Shown here one piece after another: positions 1-7,573 of a stretch of 61,903 nucleotides of DNA. Position numbers and translations under genes: made by a program. The stretch lies in assembly GCA_028692885.1 (NCBI GenBank), contig JAQUWM010000009.1:1-61903 (forward strand), in the 5' to 3' direction. Source of the DNA: Acetobacterium sp. Lineage in GTDB: Bacteria > Bacillota > Clostridia > Eubacteriales > Eubacteriaceae. Each line of letters begins with the position of its first letter. Position 1 is the first letter of the stretch. The notes under the pieces are model-generated. The model saw only the letters and a program-made list of their open reading frames with translations. It was not told the DNA's origin and did no database searches.

Positions 1-1
1 T

Positions 2-43
2 TATAGCATGATGTTTAAAGAAATCAAATCCTGGTGTCGCTGA
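2..43 (+). CDS. possible 3' end of an upstream gene (partial)
   Basis: Reading from base 2, thirteen codons are open and end at a TGA at 41-43, about 90 bases before mogA. Nothing in so short a tail can be assigned to a family. A molybdenum-cofactor gene upstream would fit the mogA context, but that is only a guess. The open frame may also be chance. Confidence 0.25.
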   Translation, partial: YSMMFKEIKSWCR

Positions 44-133
44 TTGATCCGAACAATAAGTTTAAAATTATCAAAGAACATTCGGGTAAAGTTTTGATCA
101 CTTACCCTATATGTATCTTACAAGGAGGAAACT

Positions 134-637
134 ATGTATCGAACTGGAATAATGACCTTAAGCGATCTGGGCTCAAAAGGCCAACGGGAAGACAAAAGCG
201 GCCCGATGATTCAAACCATGCTGGAAGAAAGCAACCTTTATGAGGTGGTCAAAACAATTATCCTGCCGGATGATCTGGAAACCATCAAAGCAGCTCTGAT
301 TGCCTGGTCCGATGACGAGCAGCTGGATCTGATTCTCACCACTGGCGGCACCGGCTTTTCCCAGCGGGACTGGACCCCGGAAGCGACCATTGCCGTCTGT
401 GACCGTATAACCCCCGGCATCCCGGAAGCAATGCGTTATCACAGCCTGCAGATCACCCCAAAAGCGATGCTCAGCCGCAGCGCCGCTGGTATCCGCAAGC
501 AAACCCTGATCATCAACCTGCCCGGCAGCCCTAAAGCGGTCAAAGAAAATCTCGAAGCCATTCTGCCCGCCCTCGACCACGGCCTGGACATGCTCCTAAG
601 CACCGGCTCCGCCAATTGCGCCGAACCGATCAAGTAA
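134..637 (+). CDS. mogA: MogA/MoaB-family molybdopterin adenylyltransferase
   Basis: The 167-residue protein belongs to the MogA/MoaB family, which adenylylates molybdopterin before insertion of molybdate or tungstate. Visible family signs are the N-terminal TLSD start of the first beta strand, the substrate-binding TTGGTG loop near residue 70, and the NLPGSPKAV segment near residue 130. Length is normal for the family. The ATG follows AAGGAGG at 121-127 with good spacing. It ends at a hairpin terminator shared with the convergent gene. Together with the tungstate importer and a tungsten-type radical SAM protein in this window it suggests active W/Mo cofactor use. MoaB and MogA cannot be separated by sequence alone here. 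Confidence 0.9.
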   Translation: MYRTGIMTLSDLGSKGQREDKSGPMIQTMLEESNLYEVVKTIILPDDLETIKAALIAWSDDEQLDLILTTGGTGFSQRDWTPEATIAVCDRITPGIPEAMRYHSLQITPKAMLSRSAAGIRKQTLIINLPGSPKAVKENLEAILPALDHGLDMLLSTGSANCAEPIK

Positions 638-646
638 CTTATAAAA

Positions 647-681
647 AAAGCGTATCTCACCAAAAGGGGAGATACGCTTTA
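647..681. terminator. bidirectional intrinsic terminator between mogA and the YdbC gene
   Basis: The arms AGCGTATCTC (649-658) and GAGATACGCT (669-678) pair perfectly around a short loop. They are flanked by an A run on the left and T residues on the right, so the hairpin can end transcription from both converging genes. Confidence 0.8.
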
Positions 682-705
682 CATGTTGTTTACTGCATCT
701 TTTTT

Positions 706-927
706 CTAAAGTTCCATCCCATTGAGAATATCACGCAATTGAACCAGTTCATCAGCGGTCAAGGTGATTCCCTTCCGCATTTTTTCGTGATCGGCATTCC
801 AATCCCGAATATCATATTTAGGATCCCGTTCATTCCAGCTCACCAGATTCAGTTCTTTCTGCCAACCGCTGGGTAATTCACTGAGAACACCAATTTCTTC
901 TACAACCTTAAATGTTATTGCTGCCAT
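706..927 (-). CDS. YdbC/PC4-family single-stranded nucleic-acid-binding protein
   Basis: This is a 73-residue protein of the YdbC family, bacterial relatives of the eukaryotic coactivator PC4 that bind single-stranded DNA. The segment KELNLVSWNERDPKYDIRDW (residues 24-43) and the following basic stretch with KMRKGITL are the family signature. The length is typical. The ATG is preceded by AAGGTGAGG. It lies 12 bases downstream of the glutaredoxin gene and is almost certainly cotranscribed with it. Confidence 0.85.
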   Translation of the reverse strand: MAAITFKVVEEIGVLSELPSGWQKELNLVSWNERDPKYDIRDWNADHEKMRKGITLTADELVQLRDILNGMEL

Positions 928-939
928 CTCAACCTCACC

Positions 940-1188
940 TTATAATAATTCGTCGAGTTTACCGTTAAACTCAATTTCTTTAAGTTCTGAAAAACCTCCA
1001 ACAAATGTCTCTCCAATAAAGACAAAAGGCACCGTGTAATGACTTGTCTGATCCTGTAATTGGCGACGAGTCTGGGCATCATTGTAAATATCAACTTCTG
1101 TATACTTCAATCCCTTGCCATCCAGAAGTTGTTTGGCTGCTCTGCAATAGGGACAGTGCGCCCAAGTATATAATTTTATTTCCTTCAT
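940..1188 (-). CDS. glutaredoxin (CPYC type)
   Basis: The 82-residue protein has a dithiol active site CPYC near residue 13, the TVPFVFIG cis-proline segment near residue 52 and the GGFSEL glutathione-site motif, all in canonical positions. It should reduce disulfides or glutathionylated thiols in the cytoplasm. An upstream in-frame TTG at 1212 would place the ribosome site GGAGGG inside the gene, so the ATG at 1188, preceded by that site, is chosen. It is the first gene of a two-gene unit with the YdbC protein and has a clear promoter upstream. Confidence 0.9.
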   Translation of the reverse strand: MKEIKLYTWAHCPYCRAAKQLLDGKGLKYTEVDIYNDAQTRRQLQDQTSHYTVPFVFIGETFVGGFSELKEIEFNGKLDELL

Positions 1189-1248
1189 TGAATCAATCAC
1201 CCTCCTTTTCAAAATTTCTTTTGACCTTGAATTTAATCATATTCTTTC

Positions 1249-1276
1249 ATTTTACCCCTTATTTCCCAAGTGTCAA
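1249..1276 (-). promoter_or_regulatory. sigma-A-type promoter of the glutaredoxin gene
   Basis: On the minus strand TTGACA (1271-1276) and TAAAAT (1249-1254) are separated by 16 bases, about 60 bases upstream of the chosen start. Confidence 0.65.
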
Positions 1277-1355
1277 CAAATAATTCTTAAATAATGCTAG
1301 AATTATTGAGTCACTTATCGTATTATTAATCTCATAACAATAAAAGGAGATTAAC

Positions 1356-1985
1356 ATGCAAAATGTAACCATCGTGGATCATCCACTTGTCATGCACAAA
1401 TTAACCCACCTTCGCAAGATGGAAACCCCTTCCCGGGAGTTTAGAGAATTGGTGAAGGAACTGTCCAGCCTGATGGCCTGGGAGGTTACCAAACATTTCC
1501 CCCTTAAAGAAATTGAAATTGAAACCCCCATCTGCAAAACGATCCAAAAAGTTTTGGCCGAAAAAGACGTCGTTATTGTTCCGATCCTACGGGCCGGCTT
1601 GGGCATGGTTGAGGGCTTCACCAATATCATCCCTAAGGCTAAAATTGGTCACATCGGCTTATATCGAGATCCCGAAACCCTTCAGGCGGTGGAATATTAC
1701 AAAAAACTGCCTTCAGATATTGCTGAAAGAGAGGCGATTATTGTCGATCCGATGCTGGCTACCGGGGTTTCTGTGATCCATACCATTCGCCTATTAAAGG
1801 AAGCTAATTGCCCCAATATTAAGGTCGTTCATATCCTGGCTTGTCCGGAAGGCATTAAAGCCGTCACCACCGCTTATCCCGAGATCCCCATTTTTTGTGC
1901 TGCCATTGATGATCACTTAAACGACCATGCTTACATTGTACCTGGTTTAGGCGATGCCGGCGACCGCCTTTTTGGTACAAAATAA
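1356..1985 (+). CDS. upp: uracil phosphoribosyltransferase
   Basis: The 209-residue enzyme converts uracil and PRPP to UMP in pyrimidine salvage. The full family length is present, including the VPILRAGLGMVEG segment near residue 75, the PRPP-binding DPMLATGVS loop near residues 131-139 and the C-terminal PGLGDAGDRLFGT signature. The ATG follows AAAGGAG. It is apparently monocistronic: a MITE-like element begins within ten bases of its stop codon, so the native 3' end may have been altered by that insertion. Confidence 0.97.
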   Translation: MQNVTIVDHPLVMHKLTHLRKMETPSREFRELVKELSSLMAWEVTKHFPLKEIEIETPICKTIQKVLAEKDVVIVPILRAGLGMVEGFTNIIPKAKIGHIGLYRDPETLQAVEYYKKLPSDIAEREAIIVDPMLATGVSVIHTIRLLKEANCPNIKVVHILACPEGIKAVTTAYPEIPIFCAAIDDHLNDHAYIVPGLGDAGDRLFGTK

Positions 1986-1991
1986 CTCCTA

Positions 1992-2112
1992 TATTAAATC
2001 GAATTAAAAAATTTTGTAACTCGAACTGGCAATTGCGCAGTGCGCAGGCGAGGGTCTGAGCCCTTGGTCATCACGATCGCCCCCGACGTTAACTATTTAA
2101 TTCAACGTATAT
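1992..2112. repeat. MITE-like intergenic element, copy A (121 bp)
   Basis: This copy begins just after upp. Its right end reads TTTAATTCAACGTATA and its left end is an imperfect inverted counterpart. The body shares the blocks AATTTTGT, GAACTGGCAATTG and GCAGTGCGC with copies at 12382-12502 and, on the other strand, 39282-39382. It holds no reading frame of significance. Confidence 0.75.
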
Positions 2113-2213
2113 AATTGACATCTTAAAAAATATTTTCAAAATGTGTGTTAACTAAAATAATTCGGGTAGATAGTTACTGTAGCTTTTCTCCTCAAAAGCA
2201 TATTTTTAGAAGT

Positions 2214-2253
2214 GGGACACCCTCACCGGGGTGTTCCGCTTCGCTTTTTGCTT
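2214..2253 (+). terminator. possible upp terminator
   Basis: GGGACACC (2214-2221) and GGTGTTCC (2229-2236) form a stem, followed after a GC-containing spacer by a TTTTTG run. This could be the displaced upp terminator downstream of the inserted element. The T run is not adjacent to the stem, so the call is tentative. Confidence 0.35.
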
Positions 2254-2271
2254 AACGGACCCTACCTCTGC

Positions 2272-2340
2272 TAGATATTGAATAAAAGAATTTTGCAAAT
2301 TGAACTGGCCATTATGCAATGTGCTTATATTCAATTTCTA
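2272..2340. repeat. MITE-like element, degenerate copy C (about 69 bp)
   Basis: This stretch carries the left half of the element (AAAGAATTTTGCAAATTGAA, then CTGGCCATTATGCAATGTGC) joined to a degraded right end (TATTCAATTTCTA), consistent with loss of the centre. It lies upstream of the tupA promoter. Confidence 0.55.
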
Positions 2341-2442
2341 CTGATGCTCCCCAGCGTTTCACTAAATTTCTGAGTAATCCGCCATTTAGTGATGAGTTAA
2401 CTGAAATCTAAAGAAGTTCGGGTTGTAAAGCATTCAGCCCTC

Positions 2443-2471
2443 TTGACATAAACAATAATATTTGCTAGAAT
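2443..2471 (+). promoter_or_regulatory. tupA operon promoter
   Basis: TTGACA (2443-2448) and TAGAAT (2466-2471) are spaced by exactly 17 bases. The predicted start of transcription near 2478 leaves a leader of about 240 bases before tupA. Confidence 0.75.
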
Positions 2472-2477
2472 AAGTGC

Positions 2478-2719
2478 AATTGAATAGTGTTTTCTTTAAT
2501 GAAAACAAACAATCCAAATTGTTAAGCCTAAGGTTTACTATGGTTTTTCAGTCGATAGAGTATAGTTAGAAATGACTGTGCTTTCCAATGTGTAAAGGAT
2601 GGTGGAGTTCTTCGAATTTTCTGACTGTTTTTGAGCAGTCATTTTATTTTTTTGGATTACCCTCACCATTGTGTCATTAAAGAGACTTCTGTTTGATAAT
2701 ATTTTTTAGGAGAACGAAA
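2478..2719 (+). promoter_or_regulatory. structured 5' leader of tupABC, candidate riboswitch/attenuator
   Basis: The leader contains CAGTC at 2549-2553, TGACTG at 2573-2578 and again at 2622-2627, and CAGTCA at 2636-2641. The first TGACTG can pair with the upstream CAGTC or the downstream CAGTCA. The second TGACTG with the downstream CAGTCA forms the terminator hairpin. Such mutually exclusive pairings are typical of transcription attenuators. No substantial coding frame is seen. I could not match it to the Moco/Tuco RNA consensus from memory, so the ligand is unknown; a tungsten/molybdenum-linked signal is a reasonable guess from the gene controlled. Confidence 0.5.
2622..2654 (+). terminator. 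leader terminator upstream of tupA
   Basis: TGACTG and CAGTCA enclose an 8-base loop and are followed by a run of eleven T in thirteen bases, all before the tupA ribosome site. Termination here would prevent expression of the transport operon. Confidence 0.65.
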
Positions 2720-3577
2720 ATGAAAAAGAAATTGTCAGCATTGGTCATTGTTATGTTTGTCTGCACGATTGGCCTCAGTGCCATTGGTTGCACCCCGGCA
2801 AAGAAAGATTTAGAGCCCGGTTCCAATGGGGAAATCATCCTTGCCACCACCACCAGCACCCAGGATAGCGGTTTGTTGGAAGTGATCCTGCCCGATTTTG
2901 AAGCCCAGACCGGGATCGCTGTAAAAGTTGTTGCCGTGGGAACCGGTAAAGCGATTGAAATGGGAAAAAACGGTGAAGCCGATGTCATGCTGGTTCATGC
3001 CCGCTCCCAGGAAGACCAGTTCATCGCTGATGGTTACGGGGTTGAACGATTTGATGTCATGTACAACGACTTTGTGGTCCTGGGACCAAAAGAAGATCCA
3101 GCCAAGGTAAAAACAACCGCTGTTGCCGATGCTGCCAAAGCCTTTACAGCCATCGCTGCTGTTCCGTCAACCTTTGTTTCCCGGGATGATAAATCCGGTA
3201 CGCATACCAAAGAACTGGCGATCTGGAAAGCTGCCAACATTACCCCCGCTGGTGACTGGTACATTAAAACTGGTACCGGGATGGGTGAAACCCTGACGGT
3301 TGCCAACGAAAAACTGGGTTATACCCTGGCTGACCGGGCAACCTATGCCAATATGAAAGATACCATGACCAATTTGGAAGTCGTCTGCGAAGGCGATGAG
3401 CTTCTTAATAATCCTTATGGAGTTATTGCGGTATCACCAACGATCAATGACAAAATTAATGCCGAAGGCGCTCAAGCTTTTGTCGATTGGATCATCTCTC
3501 CTGAAACTCAGAAACTGATTGGTTCATACGAAGTTAATGGCGATCCACTCTTTATTCCTAATGCCTCACAAAAATAA
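2720..3577 (+). CDS. tupA: tungstate ABC transporter, substrate-binding lipoprotein
   Basis: The 285-residue protein has a lipoprotein signal peptide with the lipidated Cys at residue 24 (LSAIGC). The mature part starts with the TupA-type oxyanion-binding ATTTSTQDSGLL segment. SRDDKSGTHTKE near residue 155 is also typical of TupA/WtpA-like proteins. It would capture tungstate (possibly molybdate) outside the membrane and hand it to TupB. The start follows AGGAGAACGAAA. It is the first gene of tupABC and lies behind a leader terminator. TupA usually selects tungstate strongly over molybdate, but specificity is not readable here. Confidence 0.9.
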   Translation: MKKKLSALVIVMFVCTIGLSAIGCTPAKKDLEPGSNGEIILATTTSTQDSGLLEVILPDFEAQTGIAVKVVAVGTGKAIEMGKNGEADVMLVHARSQEDQFIADGYGVERFDVMYNDFVVLGPKEDPAKVKTTAVADAAKAFTAIAAVPSTFVSRDDKSGTHTKELAIWKAANITPAGDWYIKTGTGMGETLTVANEKLGYTLADRATYANMKDTMTNLEVVCEGDELLNNPYGVIAVSPTINDKINAEGAQAFVDWIISPETQKLIGSYEVNGDPLFIPNASQK

Positions 3578-3637
3578 ACACTAAACCGGGATCCTGGGAG
3601 AATTGCTTTCTTCCAGGATCTCATTATGGAGAAATCA

Positions 3638-4345
3638 ATGGATTACATACTCAATGGTTTTGTTGAGGCCTTTCGCCTCATTTTTTCTTTTGATCCTGAG
3701 ATCATACAGATCGTTTTATTATCGCTTTTTGTATCTTTTTCATCGACCCTTTATGGCACCGTAATTGGCGTTCCGCTTGGGATTCTTCTGGGCATCAACG
3801 ATTTTCGGGGGAAGCAGGTGGTTTCCCGTTTTCTGTATACCTTTATGTCATTTCCACCGGTTATCATCGGTTTGTTTACCGCCCTCTTTCTAGCCCGTTC
3901 CGGACCTTTTGGTCAGTTCCAACTGATGTATACCGCAACTGCCATGATCATTGCTCAAACCCTTCTGGTGACTCCGGTTATTACGGGGATCGTCTTTAAT
4001 CATGCCAATACCAGTGGCTATCAGGTGGTTCAAACCGGCAAAACCTTGGGCGCTCAGGGCTGGAATATTTTGATCCTGCTGATTCTGGAATTAAAAGGCG
4101 TCATTATGATCGCCCTGGTCACTGGTTTTGGCCGGGCTATTTCCGAAGTTGGTGCCGTCATGATTGTCGGTGGTAATATCCGCGGTTTCACCCGGGTGAT
4201 GACCACCTTTATCGCGATGAACAATAACATGGGACAATACAGTATCTCCATCGCCATGGGACTCATCCTGATGACCATATCATTTGCTACCAATTCTATT
4301 TTATACCATTTTATCATAGGGGATCAGAATGAATATCGAGACTAG
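3638..4345 (+). CDS. tupB: tungstate ABC transporter, permease
   Basis: The 235-residue integral membrane protein has about five to six hydrophobic segments and the cytoplasmic coupling-loop pattern (KTLGAQGWNILILLILELKG, residues 137-156) that docks on the ATPase. ATG at 3638 is preferred over an in-frame ATG at 3626 because the TGGAGA ribosome site lies between them. The gene follows tupA after 60 bases and overlaps tupC by 17 bases, so translational coupling is likely. Confidence 0.9.
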   Translation: MDYILNGFVEAFRLIFSFDPEIIQIVLLSLFVSFSSTLYGTVIGVPLGILLGINDFRGKQVVSRFLYTFMSFPPVIIGLFTALFLARSGPFGQFQLMYTATAMIIAQTLLVTPVITGIVFNHANTSGYQVVQTGKTLGAQGWNILILLILELKGVIMIALVTGFGRAISEVGAVMIVGGNIRGFTRVMTTFIAMNNNMGQYSISIAMGLILMTISFATNSILYHFIIGDQNEYRD

Positions 4346-5045
4346 CAGTATTATAAAAACCTACAAAGAAAAAACTGTGCTCCATCTGGAAGGCAAATAC
4401 CAAGATCTTTTTTTTGAGTCCGGAAAAATTCATGGGATTATCGGCCCCAACGGTTCCGGCAAAACAACCCTGATGAAAATTATGGCCGGCCTGGTCACCC
4501 CAACTGCCGGGGATGTACTTTATAACGGTCAGCCCCTCGGTCAGGAGCTTTTTTCGCAAATGACCTATTCTACCCATACCCCGACGCTTTTTTCCCGATC
4601 GATTTATGAAAATATTGCCTACCCCCTAAAAATTCGCAAATGGGAGAAAGACAAAATCGATCAGACCGTCTCGCAACTGCTCGACGAGTTCGAAATAGCT
4701 GCTATTAAAAACCAGAGTGCCCGGCATCTTTCTGGTGGCGAATCCCAGAAAACAGCGCTGGCTCGAGCCTTATCCTTTTCGCCCCAGGTGCTTTTTTTAG
4801 ATGAGCCAACGGCGAATATCGATCCCAAAAGCATCCAGGTTATTGAAGCCGCTCTTAAAAAGCGAAATGTCGAAGACGGCTTGACAATTATCATCATCAC
4901 CCATAATCTCAGTCAGGCTTTCCGAATCTGCAACCACCTGACTTTTCTGGATCAGGGATCCTGCCTGTTTTCAGACACGCCGGAAAAGATCATGGTATCC
5001 GACCATCCAACCATCGATGAATTTATCTCATTCAATCGATTTTAG
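4329..5045 (+). CDS. tupC: tungstate ABC transporter, ATP-binding protein
   Basis: The 238-residue ATPase has Walker A GPNGSGKTT near residue 38, the signature LSGGESQKTALARAL near residue 133, Walker B VLFLDEPT and the switch histidine in ITHNL. It energises tungstate import with TupB. It lacks the long C-terminal TOBE region found in molybdate ModC proteins, in keeping with the TupC type. Its start lies inside tupB with GGGGATCAG as ribosome site. Confidence 0.9.
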   Translation: MNIETSSIIKTYKEKTVLHLEGKYQDLFFESGKIHGIIGPNGSGKTTLMKIMAGLVTPTAGDVLYNGQPLGQELFSQMTYSTHTPTLFSRSIYENIAYPLKIRKWEKDKIDQTVSQLLDEFEIAAIKNQSARHLSGGESQKTALARALSFSPQVLFLDEPTANIDPKSIQVIEAALKKRNVEDGLTIIIITHNLSQAFRICNHLTFLDQGSCLFSDTPEKIMVSDHPTIDEFISFNRF

Positions 5046-5208
5046 GGTTTTTTTCTCATAACTAGACTCATGCAACCTTAATTTTTTTACCCTAACCTTC
5101 TTTTTTATGGGTTGCTCCGAAATTTTGATTGCAAAAACAGGGTTTTTATAGTTATAATAATAACTTAGTCCAGACTTTATAAAGGGTCATTATATTGGGA
5201 GGAAAACC

Positions 5209-6276
5209 ATGAGATATGTGCCAACATTTTGCCTCCGTGAAGGAATGATGTTAGGAAACAATCTTTGGGGTGAACGGGGTGAGTTGATTCTTGCCAAAGA
5301 TACTGTTCTCACTGATGATTACATCGAACGAATAAAAAAATTGAATTATAATGGCATATATGTTGAAGATGATCTGACCAAAGATATCCAAATCATCAAT
5401 ATCATAAACGATCGGGTCCGGGCTGAAACCGTCAAGTGTATCAAGGATGTTTTTATTACCACTGAGAATAAAGGTTCTTTAAAAAAGAATACCTTTAATG
5501 ATATGCAAAAACAGATCGAGAACATCGTTGACGAAATTCTTCAAAATAGCAGTATGGTGATTAATATGGTCGATCTCAAGGTTTTTGATGACTATACCTA
5601 TTTTCATTCCGTCAATGTGGCAGTCCTTTCCATTGTTCTGGGTACAGCTCTGGGTCTACGCCGGGAACAATTGTGTGATCTGGGTATCGGTGCCATTCTT
5701 CACGATATCGGGAAGGTTTTTGTCAAAAAAGATATTCTCTGTAAAAAAGGTGATCTTTCTGACGATGAATCCTGTGAAATGCAAAATCACTCGACACTGG
5801 GTTACGATTACATTAAAAAAGTATCCAACATCAGTATGTCAGCCCGGATCGGAATTTTGGACCACCACGAAAAATTCAGCGGTGGTGGTTATCCCGGCAA
5901 CTTAAAAGAAGAAAAAATTTCGCTATTTGGACGCATCATCGCCATTGCTGATGTTTATGATGCGATGACTTCCGACCGACCTTACCGCAAAGCCATTATC
6001 CCTTCAGAAGTTATTGAGTATATCATGGGTGCTTCCCACACTGTATTCGATCCCGATCTGGTGAATATCTTTATCCGCAAGATCGCCCCCTATCCGATTG
6101 GTACCTGTGTTGAGCTGAGTAATCGGTTAACCGGAATTATCATTGAGAACTATGAAAGCTTCTCGATGCGTCCCCGGGTTCGAATTTTTAAAAAGGACGG
6201 CGAAGATGTTACCCCTTTTGAACTGAATCTCAGTGACCGGGCATTTCTGAATATTACCATTACCAGTATCTTATAA
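5209..6276 (+). CDS. HD-GYP domain protein, probable c-di-GMP phosphodiesterase
   Basis: The 355-residue protein has an N-terminal region of about 110 residues common in stand-alone HD-GYP proteins. The HD-GYP domain follows: LHDIGK near residue 165, HHEKFSGGGYP near residue 220, and the IADVYDAMTSDRPYR helix near residue 245. All expected metal ligands appear present, so c-di-GMP hydrolysis is likely. There is no receiver or membrane segment. It is flanked by its own ribosome site (GGGAGG) and a 20-bp hairpin terminator, so it is a single-gene unit between two ABC importer loci. Confidence 0.88.
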   Translation: MRYVPTFCLREGMMLGNNLWGERGELILAKDTVLTDDYIERIKKLNYNGIYVEDDLTKDIQIINIINDRVRAETVKCIKDVFITTENKGSLKKNTFNDMQKQIENIVDEILQNSSMVINMVDLKVFDDYTYFHSVNVAVLSIVLGTALGLRREQLCDLGIGAILHDIGKVFVKKDILCKKGDLSDDESCEMQNHSTLGYDYIKKVSNISMSARIGILDHHEKFSGGGYPGNLKEEKISLFGRIIAIADVYDAMTSDRPYRKAIIPSEVIEYIMGASHTVFDPDLVNIFIRKIAPYPIGTCVELSNRLTGIIIENYESFSMRPRVRIFKKDGEDVTPFELNLSDRAFLNITITSIL

Positions 6277-6322
6277 AGGTTCGGGGCATTTTTGAGATGA
6301 ATTTTTGATGAATTTTCTAAAA

Positions 6323-6373
6323 CATAAAATTAGAGTGTTGTTCCAGTGACTGAAACAACACTCTAATTTTATG
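6323..6373 (+). terminator. long hairpin terminator after the HD-GYP gene
   Basis: Two perfectly complementary 20-base arms (6323-6342 and 6354-6373) enclose an 11-base loop. The outer part of each arm is A/T-rich, giving a T-rich 3' side, so the element may act in both directions. Confidence 0.75.
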
Positions 6374-6409
6374 CCAATTTAAAAAACACTGATTGGAAAA
6401 CCAATTTCA

Positions 6410-6438
6410 TTGCTATCTGATCCTTTCCATGTTAGAAT
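6410..6438 (+). promoter_or_regulatory. probable potA promoter
   Basis: TTGCTA (6410-6415) and TAGAAT (6433-6438) are separated by 17 bases, about 120 bases before potA. The leader in between contains a direct repeat CCTGGGGAAAGCCTGGGG followed by seven T, of unknown role. Confidence 0.5.
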
Positions 6439-6556
6439 AAACTTAATTACAATAGCGCTTATCAATAAGCAACGAACCGCTTAATCAACCCTGGGGAAAG
6501 CCTGGGGATTTTTTTGCTTAAATTTATCGTTTCGATACAGACGGAGGATTTATGAA

Positions 6557-7573
6557 TTGAAAAAAAATACCGAAAAGATTATTCAAGTTAAAGACCTGGT
6601 CAAATCCTATGGGGATAAAACCATCATCGATGAAATTAATTTTCACATTCGCGCCAATGAATTCCTGACTATTCTCGGCCCCAGCGGCTGCGGAAAAACC
6701 ACCCTGTTACGAATGATCGGCGGTTTTGAAACCCCGGATGGCGGCGATATCCTGTTTGAAGGCAAGACACTGCTCAATATTCCGGCTAACAAGCGCCCCA
6801 TAAATACGGTTTTTCAGAAATATGCTCTGTTTCCCCATTTAAATGTTTATGATAACGTTGCCTTTGGGTTGAAAATTCAAAAAAAATCCAAGGCTGATAT
6901 CGATAGCCTGGTTCAGGAAATGCTGCGAATGGTTAATCTCCAGGGCCAGGAACAGCGGGATGTCAATTCCCTAAGCGGCGGCGAGCAGCAACGGGTCGCC
7001 ATTGCCCGGGCGCTGGTCAATCATCCCCAGGTGTTGCTGCTGGACGAGCCTCTCGGCGCGCTGGATCTCAAGCTTCGCAAAAACATGCAGCTGGAGCTGA
7101 AAAATCTCCAGAAAAAAACCGGTATCACCTTTATTTACGTCACCCACGACCAGGAAGAAGCGATGACCATGTCCGATACCATTATTATTATGAACCGCGG
7201 CCGGATTCAGCAGATCGGCTCGCCAGTGGATATATACAACGAACCCCGAAACGCCTTTGCTGCCGATTTTATCGGTGAAAGCAATATTCTTGATTCGATT
7301 ATGCTTAAAGACTGTCTGGTCAAGCTTCAGGATGTGGAGTTTCCTTGTGTCGACAAAGGATTTGAAGAAAACGAACCCGTTCTCACCGTGATTCGGCCAG
7401 AAGATATTGAAATTCTTCCTTCCGGCACCGGTTTTCTGGATGGTGTCATTGAATCAGTTACCTTTCTGGGCATGCATTATGAAATCGTCATGAACTGCAA
7501 GGGCATCAGCTGGCTGATTCACACCACCCGGGAATTTTTCGCCGGCGATCAGAAACAAAGGAGAATGCCATGA
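6557..7573 (+). CDS. potA: polyamine (spermidine/putrescine) ABC transporter ATPase, C-terminus apparently truncated
   Basis: The 338-residue ATPase has Walker [10 protein letters not shown] near residue 42, [15 protein letters not shown] near residue 139, [11 protein letters not shown], and [14 protein letters not shown]-terminal TOBE domain begins near residue 270. TTG at 6557 is used, with GGAGG nine bases upstream; the ATG at 6552 is out of frame and meets a stop at once. The TOBE domain stops abruptly after FFAGDQ; relatives usually continue about 15-20 residues. The tail KQRRMP overlaps potD and looks like a PotC-type basic end. The permease genes potB and potC, normally between potA and potD, are missing. 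Confidence 0.88.
   Translation: MKKNTEKIIQVKDLVKSYGDKTIIDEINFHIRANEFLTILGPSGCGKTTLLRMIGGFETPDGGDILFEGKTLLNIPANKRPINTVFQKYALFPHLNVYDNVAFGLKIQKKSKADIDSLVQEMLRMVNLQGQEQRDVNSLSGGEQQRVAIARALVNHPQVLLLDEPLGALDLKLRKNMQLELKNLQKKTGITFIYVTHDQEEAMTMSDTIIIMNRGRIQQIGSPVDIYNEPRNAFAADFIGESNILDSIMLKDCLVKLQDVEFPCVDKGFEENEPVLTVIRPEDIEILPSGTGFLDGVIESVTFLGMHYEIVMNCKGISWLIHTTREFFAGDQKQRRMP

Noticed and set aside
616-876. Plus-strand frame across the mogA terminator and YdbC gene
   Set aside because: It crosses a strong terminator and lies opposite a well-supported YdbC gene; it has no ribosome site or family match.
1992-2112. Insertion sequence remnant with a transposase
   Set aside because: The elements are too short to encode a transposase and no related reading frame is present.
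2478-2719. Firm assignment as a Moco or Tuco riboswitch
   Set aside because: I could not align the conserved core from memory; only the attenuator architecture is supported.
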